The position numbers and the translations under genes were made by a program. A stretch of 64,000 bases of DNA. Source: Cyanobium sp. Aljojuca 7A6 (GTDB lineage: Bacteria; Cyanobacteriota; Cyanobacteriia; PCC-6307; Cyanobiaceae). Under the pieces are notes generated by a model. It was given only the letters and a program-made list of their open reading frames with translations, was not told the origin of the DNA and ran no database searches. Every line of letters starts with the position of its first letter. Position 1 is the first letter of the stretch. This document shows positions 20,539 through 28,811 of the stretch, one piece after another. The stretch is from the NCBI RefSeq assembly GCF_024346455.1, contig NZ_JAGQCY010000005.1:124001-188000 (forward strand), in the 5' to 3' direction.

Positions 20539-20666
20539 GGCAAAGGGAAAGGGGATCGGGCCATCGTCCGCGCTGGGCCTGCCGCTTGGCAAGCGGCCAC
20601 ACCACAGCAGCCCGCCTGGAGCGGCTGACTAGATTCCAACGGCAGTGCAGAGCCACCCAGCGCCCC

Positions 20667-22661
20667 ATGGTGCTCGCCGATTCCCCCAGCGGCCTGCGCG
20701 CCGACAGCTGGAGCGCCGCCGACGGGGCCGCCCTCTATGGACTCGACCGCTGGGGCGAGCCTTACTTCAGCGTCGGCGCCCGGGGCCATGTGATGGTGCA
20801 GCCCCGCGGCGACCGCGGCGGCTCCCTCGATCTGGTGGAGCTGGTGCGGGAGCTGCAGGGGCGCGACCTGACCCTGCCGCTGCTGATCCGCTTCGACGAC
20901 ATCCTCGAGGACCGGCTCGAGCGTCTCCACGGCGCCTTCGAGCGGGCCATCGCCCAGTACGGCTACAACGGCCGCTACCAGGGGGTGTTCCCGGTGAAGT
21001 GCAACCAGCAGCGCCACGTGGTGGAGCAGCTGGTGGAGAGCGGCCGTCGCTGGCACTTCGGGCTGGAGGCGGGCAGCAAGGCCGAGCTGCTGATCGCCCT
21101 GTCCCTGCTCGACGATCCTGACGCCCTGCTGATCTGCAACGGCTACAAGGACCGGCGCTACATCGAGACGGCGATCCTGGCCCGGCGCCTGGGGCGCCAA
21201 CCGGTGGTGGTGATCGAGCAGGCCGACGAAGTGGAGCGGATCATCGCCGCCAGCAGCGCCCTGGGCGGGGCGCCGTTCATCGGCATTCGCGCCAAGTTGT
21301 CAGCCCGCAGCACCGGGCGCTGGGGCAGCTCGGTGGGCGAGCGGGCCAAATTCGGCCTCTCGATCCCCGATGTGCTCACCACCGTGGAACGGCTGCGGAA
21401 GGCCGGCCTGCTCAACGACCTGCGTCTGCTGCACTTCCACGTCGGCAGCCAGATCAACGACATCGCCGTCCTCAAGGACGCCCTGCAGGAGGCCGGCCAG
21501 ATCTACGCCGAGCTCACCCGCCTGGGGGCCCCGATGGGATTCCTCGACGTGGGTGGCGGCCTGGGCATCGACTACGACGGCAGCCGCACCGCCACCGCCG
21601 CCTCCACCAACTACTCCCTTCAGAACTACGCCAACGACGTCGTCGCCACCATCAAGGAGTGCTGCGAGCCCCACGGCATCCGGCCCCCCACGCTGGTGAG
21701 CGAGAGCGGCCGGGCCCTGGCCAGCCACTTCAGCGTGCTGGTGTTCGACGTGCTCGGAGCCGGCGGCCACAGCGACAGCGAGGCGCTGCCGCCGCAAGCC
21801 GAGGGCGAGGCCCTGATCCTGCGCAACCTGCGTGACACCCATGCGGTGATCACGGCGATCGCTGCGGGGGGCAGCGTCGATGGGGAGGACGGGAACGAGC
21901 GGGCGGTGGTGGAGCGGCTGCAGGAGGCCTGGAACGATGCCCTCAAGTTCAAGGAGGACGCCCTCACCGCCTTCCGGCTCGGCTACCTGAGCCTGCCGGA
22001 GCGGGCCACGGCTGAGCGACTCACCTGGGCGAGCTGCCAGGCGATTGCCTTCCAGCTCGAGGGCCTACCCACAGGCACCGTGATCCCCCAGGAGCTGCAG
22101 GCCCTGCCGGCGGCCCTGGCCGGCACGTACTACGCCAACCTCTCGGTGTTCCGCTCGGCGCCGGACACCTGGGCCATCGACCAGCTCTTCCCGGTGCTGC
22201 CGATCCACCGGCTGGATGAACGTCCCACCCGGCTGGGCAGCTTCGCCGACCTCACCTGCGATTCCGACGGCAAGATCGCCCGCTTCATCGATCGGGGCCA
22301 GGTCAAGCCCCTGCTGGAACTCCACAACCTGCGGCCCGGAGAGCCCTACTGGATCGGGCTGTTCCTGGGCGGGGCCTACCAGGAGGTGATGGGCAACCTG
22401 CACAACCTCTTCGGCAGCACCAACGCCGTGCACATCCGGCTGGCGGCCGGCGGCAGCTACCGGGTCGAGCACGTCGTGCGGGGCAACACCAACGCCGAGG
22501 TGCTGGAAGCGATGGAGCACAACCCGGCCCTGCTGCTGGAGCGGCTGCGTCTGGCCAGCGAGCAGGCCATCGGCCGGGGCGACCTGGCCATCAGCGACGC
22601 CCGGCGCCTGATGGCCCACCTGCGGGCCAGCCTGGAGCAGACGACCTATCTGGAGGCCTGA
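20667..22661 (+). CDS. speA: Biosynthetic arginine decarboxylase
   Basis: PLP-dependent decarboxylation of arginine to agmatine, the entry to polyamine synthesis and an arginine-catabolic route in cyanobacteria. The ATG at 20667 gives 664 residues, typical of SpeA. PLP-lysine is Lys111 in VFPVKCNQQRHVV. Other marks are the HFHVGSQI segment, the Gly-rich FLDVGGGLGIDYDG, and VSESGRALASHF. The last 16 bp overlap the antisense end of a cyclase gene. Confidence 0.97.
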   Translation: MVLADSPSGLRADSWSAADGAALYGLDRWGEPYFSVGARGHVMVQPRGDRGGSLDLVELVRELQGRDLTLPLLIRFDDILEDRLERLHGAFERAIAQYGYNGRYQGVFPVKCNQQRHVVEQLVESGRRWHFGLEAGSKAELLIALSLLDDPDALLICNGYKDRRYIETAILARRLGRQPVVVIEQADEVERIIAASSALGGAPFIGIRAKLSARSTGRWGSSVGERAKFGLSIPDVLTTVERLRKAGLLNDLRLLHFHVGSQINDIAVLKDALQEAGQIYAELTRLGAPMGFLDVGGGLGIDYDGSRTATAASTNYSLQNYANDVVATIKECCEPHGIRPPTLVSESGRALASHFSVLVFDVLGAGGHSDSEALPPQAEGEALILRNLRDTHAVITAIAAGGSVDGEDGNERAVVERLQEAWNDALKFKEDALTAFRLGYLSLPERATAERLTWASCQAIAFQLEGLPTGTVIPQELQALPAALAGTYYANLSVFRSAPDTWAIDQLFPVLPIHRLDERPTRLGSFADLTCDSDGKIARFIDRGQVKPLLELHNLRPGEPYWIGLFLGGAYQEVMGNLHNLFGSTNAVHIRLAAGGSYRVEHVVRGNTNAEVLEAMEHNPALLLERLRLASEQAIGRGDLAISDARRLMAHLRASLEQTTYLEA

Positions 22662-24544
22662 CCTTCCCTGGAGGCCTGATCCCGGAGCGACACGGTGAAG
22701 ATCTCCACCTCCCCCAGACTCTTCACGGGCTGGGCCCCAAGGGAACGGGAGTCGAGGCCCGCATCAGCCTGAATCAGGCTGGCGGTCTGGGCGTCGCAGA
22801 CCACCGCCGCGTCCACAGTCCGGGTGGCCGACTCCAGCCGGGCCGACAGGTTGACTGTGTCCCCGATCACGGTGAATTCCATCCGGCGGGGGCTGCCGAT
22901 CTGGCCCACCATCACCTGGCCGCTGGCCAGACCGATGCCGTTGTCCAGCGTGGCGATGCCGCGGCGGCCCCAGTCCTCGTTGAGGCCGGCCAGGGCTTCT
23001 CGCATCGCCAGGGCGCAGCGCACCGCCTGGCTGGCCTCCTCGGCCACCCCCCGGCTCACCGGTGAGCCGAACACGGCCATCACCGCATCGCCGATGAACT
23101 TATCGACGGTGCCGCCATGGGCCATGACCACTTCCACCATGGCGCCCAGATACTCATTGAGCTGGAGCACATGCAGCTCACTCTGGCCTTCGCCGCTGCG
23201 CTGCTTGGTGAGGACCGTGAATCCCTTGATGTCGGTCATCAGCACGGTCACCTCCAGCAGACGGCCGCGCAGGATGCCCTGGGCCGATTCCGGATCGGAG
23301 AGAATCTCCGCCACCACCCCCGGCGCCACATAGCGTTCGAAGGTGCGGCGCAACCGTCGCCGCTCCTGCCCCTCCCTCAGGTAGGCATCGCCGCCGTAGA
23401 GCAGGCCCAGCAGGGCCAGACCCGAGACCGGCGCCAGAAGCGGCAGCCAGCGGTGGGCCTGCTGCAACGCCAAGGTGACGGCGGCGCCCTGGAGCACCAG
23501 CATCAGGGCCACCAGCACGAGACGCCCGCGCAGGTTCACCCGTCGCCGGGCCGCCGCCAGCACGATCAGCAGGGGCACCAGGGCCAGCAGGGCCCGTCCC
23601 GGCGCGCTTCGGGGCCAGGGCTGCAGACCATCCCCCTGCAGCGAGTTGGCGGTGGCGGTGGCCAGCACCTCCAATCCCGACAGGTTGCCGAAGGGGGTGG
23701 GGTAGCCATCGGCCCCCTGGGCGACGACGGGACCGAGCAGAACCACCGAACCGGCCAGGTTCTTGCGCAGCGGATGGCTCTTCCAGCGCTCGGGGTCGAG
23801 CACTTCCCAGGCCGGCAGACGCTGGAAGCTGCCCTCCGGGCCATAGAAATTCAAGGCGCTGAGACGGTCGTCCTGGCGACTGCGGTGCCCCCCCAGCCGC
23901 AGCAGCGTGGAGGAGAGGGCCCTGTGGCCTTCGGCACCACGGGCGACGAGCACGCCGCTGGCGTAGGCCTCCGGGTGGCGGCTGGCCTCGCTGGAGGTGC
24001 CGGCGAGGATGTTGGTGAGCCCCAGGGAACCGGTGCCGCCGATGGCCGCCAGGAAGCGCTCCGGCCGCACGAAGCTGAGGGAGCCGGCCCCCTGGGCATC
24101 ACTGGATTCGAGCATCTCGGCCGCCAGGGCGACACGGCCGGGGTAGCGCCGCAACCGCAGCTCGAGGGCCTCATCATCGGCCTCCCCCTTGCCGCTGGCA
24201 CCGGCGAAGACCACGTTGACGGCCACGGACTTGGCACCGGCCTGCAGCAGCTTCTCCGCCACCATGCCGTAGGTGGCGCGGGGCCAGGGGAGGCTGCCGA
24301 CCCCCCTGGCCCATTCCGGGATGCGGCCCTCCTCCCCGAACCAGTCGCCCTGCTGGAGGGTGGCGTCATCGACCGTGACCAGCACCACGTTCGGCGGGGG
24401 GCGCCGCGGACCGCGCAGCAGCAGCAGTTGCTGCTCCACACCCCGTTCCCAGACCCTCATCCGGGGCCCTGGCCAACCGGAGCTGACCCCCACCCAGGCC
24501 AACACAGCCAGCACGAGGACGCTGAAGGTTCGGGACCGCGCCAT
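22646..24544 (-). CDS. CHASE2-domain adenylate cyclase (copy 2)
   Basis: 632 residues: a signal/membrane helix (~7-24), a periplasmic CHASE2 sensor (~35-315, with NVVLVTVDDATLQQGD and GSVVLLGPVVAQG), three membrane helices (~320-395), and a class III cyclase domain. Active-site residues are all standard: metal Asp438 (MTDIKGFT), the Lys and second Asp of DKFIGDAVMAVFG, the base-reading Thr of EFTVIGD, and the Asn/Arg pair in TVNLSARLE. It is therefore a predicted adenylate cyclase. It ends a four-gene minus-strand set (SIMPL, FecR, FecR+CAP-like, cyclase), repeating the FecR-cyclase order of the copy at 17470-20045. Confidence 0.92.
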   Translation of the reverse strand: MARSRTFSVLVLAVLAWVGVSSGWPGPRMRVWERGVEQQLLLLRGPRRPPPNVVLVTVDDATLQQGDWFGEEGRIPEWARGVGSLPWPRATYGMVAEKLLQAGAKSVAVNVVFAGASGKGEADDEALELRLRRYPGRVALAAEMLESSDAQGAGSLSFVRPERFLAAIGGTGSLGLTNILAGTSSEASRHPEAYASGVLVARGAEGHRALSSTLLRLGGHRSRQDDRLSALNFYGPEGSFQRLPAWEVLDPERWKSHPLRKNLAGSVVLLGPVVAQGADGYPTPFGNLSGLEVLATATANSLQGDGLQPWPRSAPGRALLALVPLLIVLAAARRRVNLRGRLVLVALMLVLQGAAVTLALQQAHRWLPLLAPVSGLALLGLLYGGDAYLREGQERRRLRRTFERYVAPGVVAEILSDPESAQGILRGRLLEVTVLMTDIKGFTVLTKQRSGEGQSELHVLQLNEYLGAMVEVVMAHGGTVDKFIGDAVMAVFGSPVSRGVAEEASQAVRCALAMREALAGLNEDWGRRGIATLDNGIGLASGQVMVGQIGSPRRMEFTVIGDTVNLSARLESATRTVDAAVVCDAQTASLIQADAGLDSRSLGAQPVKSLGEVEIFTVSLRDQASREGQASR

Positions 24545-24633
24545 CTCGTCGTACCCCTCCCGGTGGTGGTGGCGTTAGCGCCTGACAGGCCCCCATCATC
24601 GGGGAAGCCGCCTTGGCGGACGCAGGCTGGTGC

Positions 24634-25725
24634 CTACGGGGTCCGCTCTGCCACGGGGCTCCAGAGGGTGCAGATGGCCACGACCCGGCCGGAACGCTCC
24701 AGCCGCACACAGTCGATGGACCGGGCCCTGGGACGGTTGATCAGAATCTGGGTGTGCAGGGGCGAGCCCATCCAGCGCGACACGATGGCCTCCGGGTTCC
24801 AGGCGCCGGCCGGCATCGGGCAGGCGATCACCTCACTGGTGGGCATCAGGTTGGCCGACCCCGCCATGCGGTTCTGGAACGCATCCCAGAGGGAACGGTC
24901 GTGGTCACAGTCGCCGCTGGCCAGCACCCCCTCCAGCACCGGGGCCAGATAGGTGGCGTTCTGGGCGGCCAGGGCTGCCGGCAGGGGTTGCAGGGCGGGG
25001 CGCCCGCCCTGGGCCCGGTAGCGGTTGATGATCTCCACCAGGGGGTCACGGCTGAGCGACGGGCTGGTTGGGGCGGGGATCACCCCGGGGAAACGGCGCT
25101 GCACGAAGGCCTCCAGCGCCGCCATGCCGGGCAGGGGAGCCGTGAACCCCTCGAACAGGGGCCCCCGCAGGATGGCGGCGTAGTCGTCCGCCGTCAGGGG
25201 TCGCTGCCAGAGCAGGGCCCCCTGGCTGGAGAGCCCCACCCTGGTGCCCCCCGCCACGAGGATCGGCGCCCCAGGCAGGGGCCGTCCATCGGCAAGGGGC
25301 TGGAGCTCCACCGAGCCCTCCAGCACCGCCACCTCCTGCTCGCCGCCGTCGCGCAGGGTGATCACGTAGTTGGTTCCCCGGGTGCTCAGCCGCGAGGAAC
25401 GGGTGCAACCGTTCTGCGAACCGGACACCAGGATCTGGCCGCTGCTGAGCAGAAAGCAGGTGCTGCCGAGGCGCAACTGGGTGAAGCGGTTGAGGCGGCC
25501 AGCGGCTCCACTGGCAAAGCCCAGCTGACCGCGGCTGTTCTGGGTGCGGACCAGTTCGGGCGCGAGAGCTTTCTCCATCAGGCGGGCCTGACGGCGCTCG
25601 ATGAAGAGCTCATTGCCATCGAGAATCTCCTGGACCACCGCTGATCCCGCAGGGGTGGCCGCACTGGCGGCGGGCCAGGCCAGGGCCGCCGCCAAGGCCG
25701 TCAACAGGAGCCGGTGGGATCGCAT
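24634..25725 (-). CDS. FecR-domain protein with CAP-like C-terminal domain
   Basis: 363 residues from ATG 25725, with a clear signal peptide (LLLTALAAALAWPAASA). Residues ~27-200 are a FecR-type domain sharing SAVVQEILDGNE, NSRGQ, SGAAGRLNRF and GCTRSSRLSTRGTNY with the gene just upstream, so the two arose by tandem duplication. The second half (~230-363) has a CAP/SCP-like pattern: Asn/Ala-rich helices, an acidic-His patch (GDCDHDRSLW), WMGSPLHTQILIN and a closing beta segment. The CAP assignment is moderate. It begins 7 bp after the preceding FecR gene and lies 89 bp before the cyclase, probably one operon. It should be exported to the periplasm. Confidence 0.8.
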   Translation of the reverse strand: MRSHRLLLTALAAALAWPAASAATPAGSAVVQEILDGNELFIERRQARLMEKALAPELVRTQNSRGQLGFASGAAGRLNRFTQLRLGSTCFLLSSGQILVSGSQNGCTRSSRLSTRGTNYVITLRDGGEQEVAVLEGSVELQPLADGRPLPGAPILVAGGTRVGLSSQGALLWQRPLTADDYAAILRGPLFEGFTAPLPGMAALEAFVQRRFPGVIPAPTSPSLSRDPLVEIINRYRAQGGRPALQPLPAALAAQNATYLAPVLEGVLASGDCDHDRSLWDAFQNRMAGSANLMPTSEVIACPMPAGAWNPEAIVSRWMGSPLHTQILINRPRARSIDCVRLERSGRVVAICTLWSPVAERTP

Positions 25726-25732
25726 CAGCGAC

Positions 25733-26461
25733 TCAGAAGAAGCGCGGCAGGCCGAAGGGCAGCGACGGCGGACTGATCGGCACCGGCAGGTTCGCCCCCG
25801 GCACCCTGGAGCGGATGTAGCTCTCCAGGGAGCCGTAGGCGGGCAGCGGCACCCGGAAGCCCTGAAACAGGGGGCCGCCCAGGATGCTGTTGTAGTCGCT
25901 GACGCTGAGCCCCAGGATCGCCAGCACCACCCCGGCGGGCGAGAGGCGCAGCTTCTGGCCCGCTTCCACGGTGGTGGCGGGCTTGCCGGTGGGCTCCCCA
26001 TCGACGAGGGGTTCCACCTCCACCGATCCCTCGAGCACGGAGATCTCGGCCTCACCCGTCTCACTGACGTCGAGAAGGTAGTTGGTACCCCGCACGCTCA
26101 GGCGGGCCGAACGGGTGCAACCGCTCTGCTTGCCCGAGACCAGAATCTGGCCCTTCTCGATCAGGAAGCAGCCCTGGCCCAGCTTGAGCAGGGCGAAGCG
26201 GTTGAGGCGTCCGGCGGCGCCGCTGTCGAACCGGATCTGACCACGACTGTTCTGGGTGCTGACCTTCTGGGGGGCGACGGCCTTCTGCTTCACCTTGGCC
26301 GTCTTGCCATCGATGAACATCTCGTTGCCATCGAGGATCTCCTGCACAACGGCACTTTCGGAGGCCTCCACCGGCAGCGGCCCGACGGCCGGACCCGCCA
26401 GCAGGATCAGGATCGGCAGGAACGACAGGCTCGGCAGGGCGCTCGACAGGCGGTGGCGCAT
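25733..26461 (-). CDS. FecR-domain periplasmic protein (copy 2)
   Basis: 242 residues from ATG 26461, starting MRHRLSSALPSLSF with a hydrophobic signal segment (LPILILLAGPAVGPLPVEA). The FecR-type beta domain spans ~35-180 (RLNRFALLKLG, GQILVSG, ARLSVRGTNYLLDV, ISVLEGSVEVEPL). The remaining C-terminal part is short, with LGGPLFQGFRVPLPAYGSLE, a stretch matched in the downstream paralogue. It may monitor the envelope together with the CHASE2 cyclase three genes downstream. No sigma factor is nearby. Confidence 0.82.
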   Translation of the reverse strand: MRHRLSSALPSLSFLPILILLAGPAVGPLPVEASESAVVQEILDGNEMFIDGKTAKVKQKAVAPQKVSTQNSRGQIRFDSGAAGRLNRFALLKLGQGCFLIEKGQILVSGKQSGCTRSARLSVRGTNYLLDVSETGEAEISVLEGSVEVEPLVDGEPTGKPATTVEAGQKLRLSPAGVVLAILGLSVSDYNSILGGPLFQGFRVPLPAYGSLESYIRSRVPGANLPVPISPPSLPFGLPRFF

Positions 26462-26537
26462 TCGCTCAAGGCTGCGGATTCGGATGGCTGCATTCTGCTC
26501 GGCGGGGCCCAAAACGCATCCCCACGCCTCAAAAGCA

Positions 26538-27242
26538 TCACCGGGCGCAGAAGCGCACCGTCAGGCTGAGTCGGTCCTTCGGAAGCGCCAGCTCGGCCGG
26601 ATCGAAGGGCGGGGCCGCATCGGCTGCGGCGGCACGCATCAGCATCGGCCGCATCTCGTTGCCATCCAGCTGCACCTCCAGGGGGTGGAGCTGGCTCAGG
26701 CCGACGGCGGCGGCCACCTCCCGGGCCTGGGCCAGGGCGTCCTGGTAGGCCCCCCGCAGCAGCTGGCGCCGCACCACCCCATCCAGGCCGCGATCGGCCT
26801 CGGTGCCCACCGGCGCCAGACGCACCCCGGGGAGGGCGCCCACCTCCCGGATCAGGGCCTGCAGCCGCTGGGGCAGCAGCCGGCCGCTGACCTGGAGGCT
26901 GGCCGTCACCGCCGCCGGCCGGTTGCGTTCGGCGGGGCGCTGCCAGGTGCTTGGCGAGGTGACCCTCAGCTGCTCCACCTGCTGCCCCTGCAGGGCCCTC
27001 CTCACCGCCGCCAGACGCTCCTGCAGGCTCTGGAGTGCCCCATCGGCCGTGGGTGCCTCCGCCTCCAGCGACAGCGAAAACGACAGCCGGCGGGTGGGCC
27101 GTTCCTGTTCAGCGCTACCCCTGGCCTCCAGCAGGGTGCCCTCGCAGCGCAGCTGCACCTGGCCGACAGCGGCGCCTGGCCAGACACCGACCGCCGCCAG
27201 ACCCAGCAGGGCGGCAAAGGAGCGCAGGCGGATCGGGCGCAT
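26538..27242 (-). CDS. SIMPL (DUF541) domain periplasmic protein
   Basis: 234 residues from ATG 27242 with a signal peptide (FAALLGLAAVGVWPGAAVGQ). The body fits the SIMPL/DUF541 pattern: repeated TADGALQSLQERLAAVRRAL helices, a VTASLQVSGRL strand, GVVRRQLLRGAYQDALAQAREVA, and a terminal strand LSLTVRFC. Members include periplasmic beta-barrel-ring proteins of unclear function linked to oxidative stress. It is the first gene of the minus-strand set and is divergent from the MscS gene, with 87 bp between. Confidence 0.8.
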   Translation of the reverse strand: MRPIRLRSFAALLGLAAVGVWPGAAVGQVQLRCEGTLLEARGSAEQERPTRRLSFSLSLEAEAPTADGALQSLQERLAAVRRALQGQQVEQLRVTSPSTWQRPAERNRPAAVTASLQVSGRLLPQRLQALIREVGALPGVRLAPVGTEADRGLDGVVRRQLLRGAYQDALAQAREVAAAVGLSQLHPLEVQLDGNEMRPMLMRAAAADAAPPFDPAELALPKDRLSLTVRFCAR

Positions 27243-27329
27243 CGACTTGGAACGGCTGCCCCCAGCCTGCTCTCCCCAGGAGCCGAAGACCAGGGTCGGC
27301 GGCAGGATGGGGCGATCGAAGCGAGCGCC

Positions 27330-28811
27330 TTGGCCCTGCTGCAGATCTGGATCAGTGCCCTTGTCGCCACGACCGGGCTGCTGGTGCTGGCCCGCCTCTG
27401 CCGCCACAGACAGCTGCCAGCCGTGCCGCTGCGGTTGCCCCTGCTGGCCATCGCCGCCTGGGCACTGCTGAGTTCCCTGCCGCTGCAGGGGTTGCCGCCG
27501 GCCTACCGGGTGTGGGTGCTGCTCACCGACGACCTGCTGCTCACCTACGCCGCCATCCTCCTCACCCTCTGGGCGACCCTGCAGGTGCCCGCCCACCTTG
27601 GGCTGTGGCGTCCGCCCCCCCAGCTGCTGATGCAGTTGCTCACCCTGGGCAGCGGCGCCCTGGCCACGGTGGTGCTGGTGCGGCAGTCGGCCCGGCTGGA
27701 TCTGGTCGGGCTGGTGACCACCTCCGCCGTGCTCACCGCCGTGATCGGCCTGGCAGCCCAGGAGTCCCTCAAGGATTTGTTCGCAGGCCTGGAGCTGCAG
27801 CTGGGGGACGACTTCACCGAAGGCGATTTCCTTGAGCTGGACCAGGGGGTGCGCGGGGTGGTGGTGCAGGTGAGCTGGCGGGACACCATGTTGCGCAACA
27901 TGGACGGTCAGCTGGTGGTGGTCCCCAACAGCCTCGTCACCGAGAGGGTGCTGCGCAACCTGGGCCGCTCCGGGGCCGTCAGCAACCGGTTCAGCGTCGG
28001 CCTCGACTACGACCTGCCGCCAGCCCAGGCCAGGGCCCTGCTCGAGAAGGTGGTGCTGCAGCATCCGAAGGTGCTGCGGGAACCGGCCCCCCGCATCCGG
28101 GTCCAGGAGTTCCAGGACAGTGCCATCGCCTACGAGCTGCAGGTGTGGCAGCGGGAACTGGGGGATGGCGCCATCGGCGATCTGCGCAGCGACCTTTTGG
28201 AGCAGATCTGGTATGCCCTGGCGCGGGCGGGCCAGAGCATTCCCTTCCCGGTGCGGGAGCTGCAACCGCGCCGCAACCGGGACCGGCCCCAGCGTCCCAG
28301 CCGTCCCTCCCCGCAGCAGTGCTGCCAGACCCTGGCCAGCGTGGGGATCTTCACCGAGCTCAGCGGCGAGCAACGCAGGACCCTGGTCGAAGGCAGCCAC
28401 CTGGTGGCCTATGGCCCCGGCGAAGCGGTGGTGCAGGAGGGGGCCGAGGGCCGCTCGATGTTCCATGTGCTGCAAGGGACGGTCGAGATCCTCAAGGAGT
28501 TGGAGCCGGGCCACACCGTGGCCGTGCGCCAGCTGGGGCCGGGCGAGGTGTTCGGCGAGATGACCCTCTTCCTTGATGCCCCACGCAGCGCCACAGTGAG
28601 GGCCACCGAGGAATGCCTGCTGCTGGAGGTGGACCGGGCCAGCATCAAGGCCCTGCTGGACGAGAACCCCGACCTGCTGGAGCGCTTCGCCGCCATGGTG
28701 CAGGAACGGCAGGCCGAACTGAAAAGCCTGGATCGCGAACAACACACGGAACGCTCCAATGCTCTGCTGGACACGATGAAACGGCTCTTCTTCGCCTTCA
28801 CGGGCACCTGA
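27330..28811 (+). CDS. MscS-type channel with C-terminal cyclic-nucleotide-binding domain
   Basis: About 493 residues. Four hydrophobic helices (~3-150) lead into the MscS pore/beta domain (AAQESLKDLFAGLELQLGD, DFLELDQGVRGVVVQVSWR, LVVVPNSLVTERVL) and the alpha/beta domain. A cyclic-nucleotide-binding domain follows (~330-470) with the phosphate-binding cassette GEVFGEMTLFLDAPRSATV, whose Glu and Arg are intact. This is the bCNG architecture. The start is uncertain: no ATG is in frame, and TTG at 27330 is the best choice because it keeps the first helix. The stop overlaps the next gene, a CHASE2 cyclase, as TGATG, so enzyme and predicted receptor are coupled. Confidence 0.88.
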   Translation: MALLQIWISALVATTGLLVLARLCRHRQLPAVPLRLPLLAIAAWALLSSLPLQGLPPAYRVWVLLTDDLLLTYAAILLTLWATLQVPAHLGLWRPPPQLLMQLLTLGSGALATVVLVRQSARLDLVGLVTTSAVLTAVIGLAAQESLKDLFAGLELQLGDDFTEGDFLELDQGVRGVVVQVSWRDTMLRNMDGQLVVVPNSLVTERVLRNLGRSGAVSNRFSVGLDYDLPPAQARALLEKVVLQHPKVLREPAPRIRVQEFQDSAIAYELQVWQRELGDGAIGDLRSDLLEQIWYALARAGQSIPFPVRELQPRRNRDRPQRPSRPSPQQCCQTLASVGIFTELSGEQRRTLVEGSHLVAYGPGEAVVQEGAEGRSMFHVLQGTVEILKELEPGHTVAVRQLGPGEVFGEMTLFLDAPRSATVRATEECLLLEVDRASIKALLDENPDLLERFAAMVQERQAELKSLDREQHTERSNALLDTMKRLFFAFTGT

